Shown piece by piece: positions 18,258-27,059 of a DNA stretch of 64,000 nt (within the stretch, counting starts at the first letter, position 1; each line of letters opens with the position of its first letter). The translations under genes were made by a program, and so were the position numbers. The stretch comes from Pseudorhodobacter antarcticus (GTDB taxonomy: Bacteria; Pseudomonadota; Alphaproteobacteria; Rhodobacterales; Rhodobacteraceae). Below the pieces are notes generated by a model, which searched no databases, was not told the DNA's origin, and was given only the letters and a program-made list of their open reading frames with translations. The stretch is taken from the NCBI RefSeq assembly GCF_900110135.1, contig NZ_FOCO01000018.1, positions 1 to 64,000 of the forward strand, in the 5' to 3' direction.

Positions 18258-19883
18258 ATGGGCTGGTTGGCGGATGAGGTGGGGCTGGAACGGTGTGCTG
18301 CCAATCATGTGGCGCTGACGCCCTTGTCGCATCTGGCGCGCGCGGCGGATGTGTTTCCGGGCCGCGTGGCGCTGGTTTATGGCCAAACCCGGCGCAGCTA
18401 CGCGCAATACCACGCGCGGGTCAGCCGTTTGGCATCGGCACTGGCCGCACACGGCGTGCGCCCCGGCGATGTGGTGGCAACCTTGCTGCCCAACATCCCC
18501 GCGCAGGCCGAGGCGCATTTTGGCGTGCCCGCCTGCGGCGCGGTGATCAACACCATCAACACCCGTCTGGACCCTGACACGATCGCCTATATCTTTGATC
18601 ATGGCGGCGCGGCGGTTTTGCTATGCGACACCGCCCTGTTGCCATTGGCCGAGGCGGCGATTGATCTGCAAGCAGGCCCGCCCCCCCATATCATCGAGGT
18701 AGTGGATGCCGAAGCGGGTTTTGCCCCCACCGGGCGCTTTCAAACCTATGAAGATTTGCTGGACCAAGGCGACCCCGCAGCACCATGGCATATGCCCGCA
18801 GATGAATGGGAAAGCATCGCGCTAAACTACACCTCCGGCACCACGGGTCGGCCCAAAGGCGTGGTGTGCCATCACCGCGGCGCATATTTGCTGACCATGG
18901 GCACCGTGGTCAGTTGGGGCATGGCGATGCACCCGGTCTATCTGACCATCGTGCCGCTGTTTCATTGCAACGGCTGGGGCCACACTTGGATGATGCCCTT
19001 GGTTGGCGGCACGCTGGTGTGCTGCCGCGATGTGACCGCGCGCGCGATCTATGCGGCACTCGCCGATCACGGCGTCACCCATTTTGGCGGCGCGCCAATC
19101 GTTCTGAACACGCTCATCAACGCCCCCGCCGACCACCGCCGTGCCTTTGATCAAATCGTCCAGGTGTTTACCGCAGGTGCGCCCCCGGCCCCTTCCACCC
19201 TTGCCGCGATTGAACCTTTGGGCTTTGTCGTCAAACAGGTCTACGGGCTGACTGAAACCTATGGCCACATCACCGAATGTCTGTGGGACGTGCAGTGGGA
19301 CGCGTTGCCACAATCTGAACGCGCCGCGATCAAAGCGCGCACGGGCGTTGTACAACCCATGGCGGGTGAGGCGGTTGTGCTGGACGATAAAATGCAGGCC
19401 GTGCCACGCGATGGGATCACCTTGGGGGAAATCATGATCCGCGGCAACACGGTGATGAAAGGCTATTACAAAAACCCAACCGCCACGGCGGATGCATTTG
19501 CAGGCGGGTGGTTCCATTCCGGCGACATCGCGTTCCAACACCCAGACGGCTATATCAAAATCACCGACCGCGCCAAAGACATCATCATTTCGGGCGGCGA
19601 AAACGTCAGCTCGGTCGAGGTGGAAAGTACATTGATGCACCACCCCGCCGTGTCCCTATGCGCCGTGGTCGCCAAACCTGATGACATGTGGGGCGAGGTG
19701 CCTTGCGCCTTTGTCGAACTGAAAGACGGTGTTGAAGTAACCGAGGCCGTGCTGATCGCCTTTGTGCGCAGCCAACTCGCCGGGTTCAAAACCCCCAAAA
19801 AGGTGATCTTTGGCGAATTGCCCAAAACCGCCACGGGCAAAATCCAAAAGTTTGAACTGCGCACCCGCGCCAAATTGCTATGA
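18258..19883 (+). CDS. Acyl-CoA synthetase (AMP-forming acyl/acid ligase)
   Basis: 541 residues, ANL superfamily. The P-loop is LNYTSGTTGRPKGVVCHH; A5 is QVYGLTETYGHITE; A7 is GWFHSGDIAFQHPDGYIKI; the hinge is ITDRAKDIIISGGENVSSVE; and the catalytic Lys lies in LPKTATGKIQKFELR. The PLFHCNGW segment and overall length match the medium-chain or methyl-branched acid ligases common in Roseobacter genomes, some of which act on 3-methylmercaptopropionate (DmdB); I cannot fix the substrate. GGAGG lies 7 nt before ATG 18258. There is no catabolic partner next to it. Confidence 0.9.
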   Translation: MGWLADEVGLERCAANHVALTPLSHLARAADVFPGRVALVYGQTRRSYAQYHARVSRLASALAAHGVRPGDVVATLLPNIPAQAEAHFGVPACGAVINTINTRLDPDTIAYIFDHGGAAVLLCDTALLPLAEAAIDLQAGPPPHIIEVVDAEAGFAPTGRFQTYEDLLDQGDPAAPWHMPADEWESIALNYTSGTTGRPKGVVCHHRGAYLLTMGTVVSWGMAMHPVYLTIVPLFHCNGWGHTWMMPLVGGTLVCCRDVTARAIYAALADHGVTHFGGAPIVLNTLINAPADHRRAFDQIVQVFTAGAPPAPSTLAAIEPLGFVVKQVYGLTETYGHITECLWDVQWDALPQSERAAIKARTGVVQPMAGEAVVLDDKMQAVPRDGITLGEIMIRGNTVMKGYYKNPTATADAFAGGWFHSGDIAFQHPDGYIKITDRAKDIIISGGENVSSVEVESTLMHHPAVSLCAVVAKPDDMWGEVPCAFVELKDGVEVTEAVLIAFVRSQLAGFKTPKKVIFGELPKTATGKIQKFELRTRAKLL

Positions 19884-19962
19884 CCCCGTTGCACGTTGTA
19901 AGGGCTGGGCCGCTACGCTATCGTTGTGGCAATAAAAACAGTAGGCAAGGCCACCACAGGCA

Positions 19963-20985
19963 ATGACGGCCCTGAATAAATACGAAAAGCTGGAATGTCT
20001 TGGCCTGTGGCGCGAAAGCCTGCAGGGCAAGCGGCGTGAGGTGATTGCAAATCTGGGGGCGACATCGCTGATCCTATCAGATCAAAAAAGCGATGTGGCG
20101 CTGTCGCATTGGTCGCTGCCCGCCGTGCGCCGCTTGAACCCCGGCCAGTTGCCCGCAGTGTTTGGCCCCAGCAGCGATGACACCGAAACGCTGGAAATTG
20201 ACGACAGCGATATGATCGCCGCCTTGGAAACCGTCCATGCCGCCATCAGTGCCGCGCGCCCGCACCCCGGTCGTTTGCGCAATTCTGTGCTGGGTTTGGT
20301 GGCGGTGGGTGTGCTGGCCGTTGGGGTGTTTTGGCTGCCCGACGCGTTGGTGCAGCACACCGCATCCTTTGTGCCCGCCAGCACGCGGGCCGACATTGGG
20401 CAACAAGCATTGACCGACCTAACCCGCATCACAGGACAACCTTGCACGGGCGCGGGCGGCACGGCGGCGTTGGACAAACTGTCGGCGCGGCTGTTTGGCC
20501 CAGACAGCGCCGTAGGCATTGTGGTGATCCGCAGCGGGTTGAAACAAGCACGCAGCCTGCCGGGCCGCATCGTTGTACTGCCCGAAGCGCTGATCGCCGA
20601 ACAAGACGGGCCAGAGGCGGCCGCAGGCTTTGCCCTGGCCGCGCGGGTCGCAGCCGAACAGACCGACCCAATGATCGCAATGCTGCACCACATGGGCATT
20701 CCCGCAACCTTTCGCTTGCTCACCTCCGGCGCCCTGCCCGAAGGTGCTATGACGGGATATGCCGAAACCCTGATCGCCAACCCACCCGCCCCCGCCGCAG
20801 ACAGCGCCTTGCTGCCAAAGTTTGAGGCGGCAGGCCTTGCCACCGCCCCTTATGCCACTGCGCGCGACCCATCCGGCGACACCACGCGGCTGTTGATAGA
20901 GGCAGACCCCTTTGCCAATGTCGTCCCCCCCGCCCTGATGCCCGATGGCGATTGGGTGGCCCTGCAAGACATCTGCACCCAATAA
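19963..20985 (+). CDS. Single-pass membrane protein of unknown function (degenerate M48-like fold possible)
   Basis: 340 residues. The N-terminal cytoplasmic part is about 105 residues, then one membrane helix at about 107-126 (VLGLVAVGVLAVGVFWLPDA), then an outer domain. Within the outer domain, LPGRIVVLPEALIAEQDGPE followed by an Ala-rich helix resembles the LPxGxIxVxxGLI...HExxH entry of M48 metallopeptidases, but no HExxH is present, so it would be catalytically dead. The C-terminus has DPFANVVPPALMPDGDWVAL. This similarity is my impression from pattern, not a search. It stands alone downstream of the acyl-CoA ligase, 79 bp away. Confidence 0.65.
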   Translation: MTALNKYEKLECLGLWRESLQGKRREVIANLGATSLILSDQKSDVALSHWSLPAVRRLNPGQLPAVFGPSSDDTETLEIDDSDMIAALETVHAAISAARPHPGRLRNSVLGLVAVGVLAVGVFWLPDALVQHTASFVPASTRADIGQQALTDLTRITGQPCTGAGGTAALDKLSARLFGPDSAVGIVVIRSGLKQARSLPGRIVVLPEALIAEQDGPEAAAGFALAARVAAEQTDPMIAMLHHMGIPATFRLLTSGALPEGAMTGYAETLIANPPAPAADSALLPKFEAAGLATAPYATARDPSGDTTRLLIEADPFANVVPPALMPDGDWVALQDICTQ

Positions 20986-21007
20986 CGCAGATATGTTGTG
21001 GGCCGCA

Positions 21008-21031
21008 CACCAGCGCCCCCAAGGGCTGGTG
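21008..21031 (+). terminator. Hairpin after the membrane protein gene
   Basis: CACCAGC (21008-21014) pairs perfectly with GCTGGTG (21025-21031) around a 10-nt loop, 22 bp after the stop codon. There is no immediate T-run, so termination strength is uncertain. Confidence 0.45.
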
Positions 21032-21153
21032 CATCGGCAAAAAACCGCCGTTTTCACCTTATTTCATTGAAAAATCTTGCCAGAATCGATAAGCTCCTTT
21101 TCACATAAAACAGATCGTGGGGCAAACCCCGCGCCATTGCATGAGGCAGAGCC

Positions 21154-21459
21154 ATGACCAAAACCCTGATCGCCGCAAGTTTGCTTGCCCTTTGTCTGCC
21201 CTTGACCGCGATGGCGGGCCCAATCGAAGGCGCGTGCTTAAAATCAGATCGCAAACAGGCCAACCGTGCCGTTTGCGGCTGCATCCAGCAAGTCGCTGAC
21301 ATGACCCTGACAGGGGGCGAACAGCGCAAAGCCGCCAAACTGATCCGCAACCCTGACCAAGCGCAAACCGTGCGGATGTCCAAATCCGACCGCGACAACG
21401 AATTCTGGGCGCGGTACAAGACTTTCGGCGAAACCGCCGCCGCCTATTGCGCAGGCTAA
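21154..21459 (+). CDS. Small secreted protein of unknown function
   Basis: 101 residues. MTKTLIAASLLALCLPLTAM ending in AG is a signal peptide (cleavage probably at AMA-GP). The mature part of about 80 residues is charged and has four cysteines (ACLKSD, VCGCIQQ, AAYCAG), so one or two disulfides are likely in the periplasm. The segment MTLTGGEQRKAAKLIRNP and the end YKTFGETAAAYCAG recur in small Rhodobacterales proteins of unknown role. GAGG lies 8 nt before ATG 21154. Confidence 0.75.
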   Translation: MTKTLIAASLLALCLPLTAMAGPIEGACLKSDRKQANRAVCGCIQQVADMTLTGGEQRKAAKLIRNPDQAQTVRMSKSDRDNEFWARYKTFGETAAAYCAG

Positions 21460-21483
21460 ACCCTGCCCGCACAGCATGAAAAA

Positions 21484-21507
21484 GTGGCCCACGGGCCGCC
21501 TTTTTTC
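21484..21507 (+). terminator. Terminator after the small secreted protein gene
   Basis: A short GGCC-CACG-GGCC stem extended by G:C and T:G pairs, followed by TTTTTT at 21501-21506. Confidence 0.55.
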
Positions 21508-21557
21508 TATCTATAAACACCAAAAAGCGGCGCCACCGCGTTGGGCCCATCACCCGT

Positions 21558-22139
21558 TTAAACGCATGCCTTACCGGCTAAAATCTGCCCCCAATCCGCT
21601 TCTCGATCTTCGGCACCCGGAGTTGCGTGCATATGCGGGTCTTTGACCTCAAGCCCCCGCGCAGACGTCACACTGTCAAGGATATCCGCAGCACTGTTTA
21701 TGATGCTTTGCTGTTCCAACGCCATCAGAAATTGTGCGGTCGACAGCATCAGCACATTGTCCGGGGCGTTAATAAAATACCGGTTTGCCCGAACGTCCCC
21801 ATCTTCAAACAACAAAATGCCAATTTCATCACCATCCGACAGGTCACGACTCAAAACCTCTGACGCCGCCACCTCGCCCCTGCTTTTGGTCTTGGCATTC
21901 GGTTTGGCGCTCAAAAGAACCTGAAAATCATCAAACTCCTCAGTCTGCACCACGCTGACCCGGTCCGGCGCGTTCTTTCGACTCCAATCGTCAATCTCGC
22001 GCACCCTTGGCTTGTCGATGTGGCGCGAAACTTCAAATCGGATCATATCCGGAATCAAAACCCGAATGTCTTTCTTGGCCAACAAGACATCCAACTCTCC
22101 CGCCAATGCCAAGGTTATCAAGGGTCCGGCGTCCGTCAC
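21558..22139 (-). CDS. PIN-domain-like protein (possible toxin or nuclease)
   Basis: 193 residues from GTG 22139. The N-terminal TDAGPLITLALAGELDVLL, then VLIPDMIRFEVSRH, is the first strand, acid and helix of a PIN-like RNase fold. Downstream acids SDGDEIGILLFEDGDVR could complete the metal site. Oddity: the GTG start leaves only one residue before the first catalytic Asp, while PIN proteins usually have four or more. The codons just upstream would read ISLIV, the expected first strand, but no start codon is available there (GTA where ATG or GTG would be needed). Either the start is unusual or it has been mutated. It lies downstream of a frameshifted small gene, in the order of antitoxin then toxin. 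Confidence 0.6.
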   Translation of the reverse strand: MTDAGPLITLALAGELDVLLAKKDIRVLIPDMIRFEVSRHIDKPRVREIDDWSRKNAPDRVSVVQTEEFDDFQVLLSAKPNAKTKSRGEVAASEVLSRDLSDGDEIGILLFEDGDVRANRYFINAPDNVLMLSTAQFLMALEQQSIINSAADILDSVTSARGLEVKDPHMHATPGAEDREADWGQILAGKACV

Positions 22140-22192
22140 GATAAGCGAGATAGGCTTGGTTACTCGCCAAACACTTTATTAAAAAGCGCTTT

Positions 22193-22377
22193 TTACCCGT
22201 CTGGCGGCATCCCCTGGTAATCCCCGCCGCCTTTCGTTTGATACCCATTTTCCCCATCAAAATCAGGATCTCGCTGAAATGCAAACCCCTGCGCTCCTCC
22301 GCCTCGTCCTTGTCAATCAGGCGATCCGCAAACAACTGCAAAACCTCGCGCTCATTTTGATCGTCGCTCTGTGTCAT
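22193..22377 (-). pseudogene. Frameshifted small gene upstream of the PIN-domain gene
   Basis: From ATG 22377 (GGAAGGG 7 nt upstream) the frame encodes MTQSDDQNEREVLQLFADRL and IDKDEAEERR. It then appears to slip at a run of four G (22286-22289 on the plus strand). Restoring one G gives a hydrophilic tail FAFQRDPDFDGENGYQTKGG ending QGMPPDG and stopping at 22193. Without the shift the frame runs into the PIN gene with a basic, shadow-like composition. The size and position fit an antitoxin-like partner. The model is tentative; a programmed slip or a sequencing error is also possible. Confidence 0.35.
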
Positions 22378-22516
22378 GGCTTACCCTTCCGGGTTTAACG
22401 CTGGCTTATGAAAACCAACAAGAAAAGAGCCGCTAAATCAATAGCGGCTCTCCATATCGTCAACATCAGTTAAACCGCTGGCACAAAGGCCGCGTGATGG
22501 GTTTGCGGCCGCGCCC

Positions 22517-23014
22517 TCAATTGCTGGGGGCTTTGGTCTCGTGGTCCATCGCACCATGCTCCATCGGGGCCTCGGCGCGATCATTGTCCACCGGAACCTC
22601 AACAACCACATCGCCCGCCTTTTCAAAAGTCAGGGTCAAGGTCACAACATCGCCTTGCACGGGCACCGAATTCAGGCCCAAAAACATCACATGGTCCGCC
22701 CCGCGCACCAACCCATGCTGACCCTTGGCAGGAATGGCAAAGCCTTCTTCAACATGGGTCATCTTCATCACGCCGCCCGCATCTTGCTGGTGTGTGTGCA
22801 ATTCAACCTTTTGTGCCAGGTCGGACGTAACGCTGATCAAACGATCTTCTGCGCCCACATTCTCAATCACCATAAAGGCGGCGGCAGATTTTGCCATCGC
22901 CCCAGACACACGGAGATAGGCGTCGTTGACCGTAATATCCCCAGCCTGCGCCATTGGCGCTGCAAGGACGAAAAATGCAGCGGCGGCTGCAGCGAAAAAC
23001 TTGGTCTGTGTCAT
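22517..23014 (-). CDS. PCu(A)C-type periplasmic copper chaperone
   Basis: 165 residues. A signal peptide MTQTKFFAAAAAAFFVLAAP ends at AQAG, followed by a cupredoxin-like domain. The copper ligands of the H(M)-x10-M-x21-H-x-M pattern are visible: ELHTHQQDAGGVMKMTHVEEG, then VRGADHVMFLGL. A His/Met-rich tail (MEHGAMDH) may give an extra copper site. The family delivers Cu(I) to cytochrome c oxidase CuA. ATG 23014 gives a clean signal peptide; ATG 23029 would add five residues. It lies 40 bp after another secreted protein gene on the same strand. Confidence 0.92.
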   Translation of the reverse strand: MTQTKFFAAAAAAFFVLAAPMAQAGDITVNDAYLRVSGAMAKSAAAFMVIENVGAEDRLISVTSDLAQKVELHTHQQDAGGVMKMTHVEEGFAIPAKGQHGLVRGADHVMFLGLNSVPVQGDVVTLTLTFEKAGDVVVEVPVDNDRAEAPMEHGAMDHETKAPSN

Positions 23015-23054
23015 TGGAATCTCTTTCATTGGATTATGGTCTGATGGATCGGCT

Positions 23055-23423
23055 TCAGGCCACCAATGGGGGTCCGCGCGCCCGCGGCGCAACGGTGCAA
23101 ATCCGAACGCACATCTGTTGGGGTGCCAGCGCAGGTGCCGCCGACATCGCCCCCACAGGGGCCAAACCCGCAACAAGCCCCGGCGTGATATAGGCCGCCA
23201 ACCCGCCGGCCAAACAATCCGGGCATGGGTGCAGCGTGCCAATTGGATTGCCCCGCGCGTCCAACGACACCGTGCGATAACCAAAGCCAGAACACAAAAC
23301 CAACGTAATGCCGCCACGCGACAGTGCCGCGGCATCGCCCCGCGCAACCGCTGTGGTCACACTGCTGGCGATCAACGCACAGCAAAGGGCCATAAGACCA
23401 AAAAGGCGGTTCATCCGAGTCAT
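23055..23423 (-). CDS. Small secreted or membrane protein of unknown function upstream of PCu(A)C
   Basis: 122 residues with an N-terminal signal or anchor (MNRLFGLMALCCALIASSV). The mature part contains HPCPDCLAGGLAA, a CxxC pair, then a hydrophobic Ala/Pro/Gly-rich stretch and a second Cys pair (MCVRICTV). It resembles short DUF2946-type proteins that accompany copper and haem genes, but I am not certain. Its stop is 40 bp before the PCu(A)C start, so the two may be co-transcribed and share a metal-related role. Confidence 0.6.
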   Translation of the reverse strand: MTRMNRLFGLMALCCALIASSVTTAVARGDAAALSRGGITLVLCSGFGYRTVSLDARGNPIGTLHPCPDCLAGGLAAYITPGLVAGLAPVGAMSAAPALAPQQMCVRICTVAPRARGPPLVA

Positions 23424-23484
23424 GCGGCGATTTTACACCCAGTGGATGGGGCGCGAAAGGGGCATTTCAGCGCAGCACAAACAC

Positions 23485-23508
23485 AAAAAGCCCCGCCAGC
23501 AGCGGGGC
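23485..23508 (-). terminator. Rho-independent terminator of rpmB
   Basis: On the minus strand GCCCCGC, loop TGCTG, GCGGGGC, followed by TTTTTG. It is 21 bp after the rpmB stop. Confidence 0.9.
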
Positions 23509-23529
23509 CTTGCTTAACCTGCCAAAAAA

Positions 23530-23817
23530 TCAGACGGCTGCCTGCGCCTTGACCAATTCTTTTTTTATCTTCAACGCCTTTGGCGACAATTCGTCATCTT
23601 TGGACTTTGCCAAAAACGCATCCAACCCGCCGCGGTGATCCACCGTGCGCAACGCTGCGGCAGAAATGCGCAACGAATAAGATTGACCCAAAGCATCAGA
23701 CATCAACGTGACATCGTTCAGGTTTGGCAAAAACCGCCGACGGTTTCTGTTGTTTGCATGGCTGACAGTGTTGCCAGACATCGGGCCTTTACCGCTCAGT
23801 TCGCAGACGCGCGACAT
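23530..23817 (-). CDS. rpmB: 50S ribosomal protein L28
   Basis: 95 residues. It starts [20 protein letters not shown] with the bL28 signature, continues [20 protein letters not shown] and ends with a Lys-rich alphaproteobacterial extension ([19 protein letters not shown]). bL28 sits near the E site of the large subunit. ATG 23817 matches the family; the frame extends 54 bp upstream with no support. A strong terminator follows, so it is monocistronic. Confidence 0.97.
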   Translation of the reverse strand: MSRVCELSGKGPMSGNTVSHANNRNRRRFLPNLNDVTLMSDALGQSYSLRISAAALRTVDHRGGLDAFLAKSKDDELSPKALKIKKELVKAQAAV

Positions 23818-23964
23818 AGTCGTGATCCTTGTATTCAACGCCCGCAGACGTGATATCAACATCAAAGGCAACCGCGAAACGGTGGGCTGCCAAAATTCTA
23901 TTTGGGTCTGTTATGGGGAATCGCGGGGCGCGTCAAGCGGACAAGCCGCGCAACGCCCCATAAT

Positions 23965-24369
23965 TCACGCCCCCACCCCAGATTGCGGCAAAAGCTGCAC
24001 CGCGTCGATCAACCACCCATCTGCCGTCTCCAGCATCAGGTAATCCAGCAGATGTGTGGTCCCCGCCGCATCGGTGATCATCACGCGCTGCCACTGCCGC
24101 CCGCCTTCCACCCGCAAATCCAACATCCGCACCGCAGACGGGCGATGCACCATCGGATAGCCGCGCTGCACCATCACCCCAAAATTACCCGCATCCCCAA
24201 AAATCCCTTTGATCATGGGCGATGCAAAGGTGAAAGCGCGTGTAAAATCATCCGCTTGAAACGCCGTGATTTGATTTTGAATGGTAGATTGAATGGCCGC
24301 CGCCGCACTGTCTTGCGCATAGGCAGGCTGCGCAAACCCCAACGCCAAGGCAAAGAAAATATCTCGCAT
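23965..24369 (-). CDS. DUF4864 family protein, secreted
   Basis: 134 residues. Signal peptide MRDIFFALALGFAQPAYAQD, then a single domain with IQSTIQNQITAFQADDFTRA, FTFASPMIKGIFGDAGNFGVMV and WQRVMITDAAGTTHLLDYLM, ending EGGR-type strands and DAVQLLP. This is the pattern of DUF4864, an NTF2-like fold common in Rhodobacterales with unknown function. I chose ATG 24369 because AAGGA lies 9 nt upstream and the signal peptide starts there. The product is periplasmic by inference. Confidence 0.8.
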   Translation of the reverse strand: MRDIFFALALGFAQPAYAQDSAAAAIQSTIQNQITAFQADDFTRAFTFASPMIKGIFGDAGNFGVMVQRGYPMVHRPSAVRMLDLRVEGGRQWQRVMITDAAGTTHLLDYLMLETADGWLIDAVQLLPQSGVGA

Positions 24370-24482
24370 CACGCGATCCTTTTTTCCGTTACGTCCCCGC
24401 ATCAAAACCTAGACCGCTCGCCCAAAAAAGCAAATGACGCGCAAGGTTGCCCCTGCGCGCCATTCAAAATCCGACTAGATCT

Positions 24483-26063
24483 TTAACCGACCAATTCGCC
24501 TGCCAGCCCACGGTCCAGCAAGTCCAGCGATTCTTGCACGCCATAAAGCGCGATAAACCCGCCAAACCGTGGCCCTTCGCTTGCGCCCAACAGCACCTCA
24601 TACAGCGCCTTGAACCAATCGCGCAGCGGCTCAAACCCGTGGTCCTTGCCCACGGAAAACACCATGGATTGCAGCGCCTCGGCGTCCAATCCGTCATCCC
24701 ACGCCGCAAGGCGCGCGCGCAAATCGACCATCGCCGCACGTTCTTGGTCACTCGGCAAACGAAACACCCGTGTCGGCGCCACAAAATCTGCGAAATACCG
24801 CACGGCATACCCCGCCGCCGCGTCCAAATCGGGATTGGTTTGCGCCGACGCACCGGGAGCATAGCGTTTGATAAACCCCCACAGCCCCGCCGCATCCTTG
24901 GCCGCTGAAACGCTCGCCAAATTCAACAGCATCGAAAATGGCACCACCATATGGCTCGTCGGTGGGGTGCCGCCGTGGATGTGCCACACGGGGTTGTTCG
25001 CCTGCCCCGCCGCATCCTGCCCCGGATAGGCGCGCAATTGCTGGTGATATTCATCCATCGCGCGTGGGATCACATCAAAATGCATCCGTTTCGCGGTTTT
25101 TGGCTTTTGATACATGAAATACGACAATGATTCGGTGCTGGCATAGGTCAGCCATTCATCAATCGTCAGGCCATTACCGCTGGATTTGCTGATCTTGTGA
25201 CCCTCAGAGTCCAAAAACAATTCATATGTCATGTGGTTGGGCTTGCGCCCGCCCAGTACCTCACAAATCCCGTCATAGATGGGGGTGTTGGTTGAATGGT
25301 CCTTGCCATACATCTCAAAGTCCACGCCCAACGCGGCCCAGCGCGCGCCGAAATCGGGCTTCCACTGCAACTTCACTTGGCCGCCCGTCACAGGCAGGGT
25401 CCATTCGCGCCCCGTCTCATCGTCAAAGGTGATCGTGCCTTCGCGTGCATCGACATGCTTCATCGGCACATACAAAACCCGGCCCGTTTCGGGGTGAATG
25501 GGCAAAAACGCGGAATAGGTTTGCTGGCGCTCCTCGCGCAGCGATTTCAGCATAATCGCCATGATGCCGTCATACCGTTCGGCACACAAACGCAGCGTGT
25601 CATCAAACTTGCCGGATTTATAGAACTCGGTGGCCGAGATAAACTCGTATTCAAACCCGAACGTGTCCAAAAACCGCCGCAGCATCGCGTTGTTATGCGC
25701 GCCAAAGCTGTCGTATTCGTCATGCGGGTCGGGCACCGATGTCAACGGCATCTGCATATGGTCGCGCAGCATGTCTTGGTTGGGCACATTGCTGGGCACC
25801 TTACGCATGCCGTCCACATCATCGGAAAAACAGATCAACCGGGTGGGAATATCGGAAATAATCTCAAACGCGCGCCGTATCATGGTGGTGCGCGCCACCT
25901 CACCAAAGGTGCCAATATGCGGCAAACCGCTGGGCCCATAGCCGGTTTCAAACAGCACATAACCCTTTTCAGGCGCCTTCTTCTCATACCGTTTCAGGAT
26001 CGCGCGCGCCTCTTCAAACGGCCAGGCTTTCGACGTCATCGCAGCATCGCGCAGGGCAGACAT
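24483..26063 (-). CDS. lysK: Lysyl-tRNA synthetase, class I
   Basis: 526 residues, the archaeal/alphaproteobacterial class I enzyme, not the class II LysS. The HIGH-like motif is [11 protein letters not shown] (residues about 42-52) and the KMSKS motif is [12 protein letters not shown] (about 285-297). [13 protein letters not shown] and [18 protein letters not shown] are family blocks, and the C-terminal helical domain binds the anticodon. It charges tRNA-Lys. ATG 26063 ([16 protein letters not shown]) matches the usual N-terminus, with GAGGG upstream. It is divergent from the TerB-like gene. Confidence 0.95.
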   Translation of the reverse strand: MSALRDAAMTSKAWPFEEARAILKRYEKKAPEKGYVLFETGYGPSGLPHIGTFGEVARTTMIRRAFEIISDIPTRLICFSDDVDGMRKVPSNVPNQDMLRDHMQMPLTSVPDPHDEYDSFGAHNNAMLRRFLDTFGFEYEFISATEFYKSGKFDDTLRLCAERYDGIMAIMLKSLREERQQTYSAFLPIHPETGRVLYVPMKHVDAREGTITFDDETGREWTLPVTGGQVKLQWKPDFGARWAALGVDFEMYGKDHSTNTPIYDGICEVLGGRKPNHMTYELFLDSEGHKISKSSGNGLTIDEWLTYASTESLSYFMYQKPKTAKRMHFDVIPRAMDEYHQQLRAYPGQDAAGQANNPVWHIHGGTPPTSHMVVPFSMLLNLASVSAAKDAAGLWGFIKRYAPGASAQTNPDLDAAAGYAVRYFADFVAPTRVFRLPSDQERAAMVDLRARLAAWDDGLDAEALQSMVFSVGKDHGFEPLRDWFKALYEVLLGASEGPRFGGFIALYGVQESLDLLDRGLAGELVG

Positions 26064-26183
26064 ATCCCTCATCCTCATTCCACATGCGACAACACCGCGT
26101 TGCGCCCATTGCCCACTCCCTATTGCCCCCCCGGCCATAGGTCAATAATCTGTGCCAAGTTGACCCATCAAAGGACGCGCCAA

Positions 26184-26606
26184 ATGCCCGACACGACCCC
26201 ATCCATGACCGCCCAAGACGCGCTGGTGGCCGTAATGGTCGCCGTGTCCGCCGCAGATGAAAATCTGCGCACATCCGAACTGGTGGCAATCCAACGCATC
26301 GTGAACCACCTGCCCGTGTTTGCCGATTACGACCCAGACCGCTTTGGCGAGGTGGCGCGCGTGGTGTTCGACTTGTTTGAAGAGGAGGACGGTCTTGACG
26401 CCTTTTTCGGCCTTGTCATGGCCGCCCTGCCCGAAAAACTGTACGAAACCGCCTATGCGCTGGCCTGCGATGTGGCCGCCGCTGATGGCACACTCTATGA
26501 ACAGGAACTGCAATTTTTGCAGGAAATCAGGGATGAATTGGCGCTGGACAGGTTGCACGCGGCGGCGATTGAACGCGGCGCACGCGCCCGGCACATGACG
26601 ATTTAA
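26184..26606 (+). CDS. TerB-like (tellurite resistance B family) protein
   Basis: 140 residues, all helical. Two acidic repeats mark the TerB fold: VSAADENLRTSELVAIQRIV and DVAAADGTLYEQELQFLQEI, each with the Asp/Glu cluster that can bind a divalent metal. It is a single-domain form with no membrane segment. The TerB family is linked to metal and stress responses; the exact job here is unknown. AAGGA lies upstream of ATG 26184. Its stop shares TTAA with the stop of the convergent small membrane protein. Confidence 0.85.
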   Translation: MPDTTPSMTAQDALVAVMVAVSAADENLRTSELVAIQRIVNHLPVFADYDPDRFGEVARVVFDLFEEEDGLDAFFGLVMAALPEKLYETAYALACDVAAADGTLYEQELQFLQEIRDELALDRLHAAAIERGARARHMTI

Positions 26607-26869
26607 CCTGCCGCGCGGGGGCCGCCTTGTGCCTTTGCGCGCAAAGGCACCACCTCCGCCTCCAGCGCAGTCAACCATTTGGCTTGCTGGTCGCACCGGT
26701 TTTGGCTGTCGGTCAGTGCCGCGCGCAGCTCGTCCAGATCGGCCGCCTGCACCCGCATTTCCAATGCGCGGTCGCGCATCATCGCCCGCAACCGCCACCC
26801 AAACGCCATCCCAAAGGCAAAGGCGATAATCGCCAGCGCCACACTGTTCCATATAACGGCATCAAACAC
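26603..26869 (-). CDS. Small membrane protein with a coiled coil
   Basis: 88 residues. A single membrane helix at about 8-25 (WNSVALAIIAFAFGMAFGWR) is followed by a positively charged stretch (LRAMMRDRALEMR) and a coiled coil (AADLDELRAALTDSQNRCDQ through LEAEVVPLRAKA). This is the layout of inner-membrane proteins with a cytoplasmic coiled coil, but I recognise no family. It overlaps the TerB gene stop by 4 bp. Confidence 0.65.
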   Translation of the reverse strand: MFDAVIWNSVALAIIAFAFGMAFGWRLRAMMRDRALEMRVQAADLDELRAALTDSQNRCDQQAKWLTALEAEVVPLRAKAQGGPRAAG

Positions 26870-27013
26870 GCATCACCCCCGCCACAAACGCACAGACCCC
26901 ACCCCCTGTCCCCAAGCTGCGGTTGCGTGTGTATTGGTCAAAGGGCCTGCCCCGTCCAGCCAAAATCAACACCGCCGCCCAATAGGCGGACTGCTGCGCC
27001 TCAGGCGAATTGC

Positions 27014-27059
27014 CCTGCCAGTTTTAAATAAACTGGCCTGCCAGTTCTAAATAAACTGG
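27014..27059. repeat. Tandem 23-bp repeat with internal palindrome at the dacB 3' end
   Basis: CCTGCCAGTT-(T/C)-TAAATAAACTGG occurs at 27014-27036 and 27037-27059 with one mismatch. Each copy carries the inverted repeat GCCAGTT...AACTGGC. The right copy contains the last codons and stop of dacB (27047-27049), so the gene end has been duplicated, giving two hairpins in the 3' untranslated region. Confidence 0.8.
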
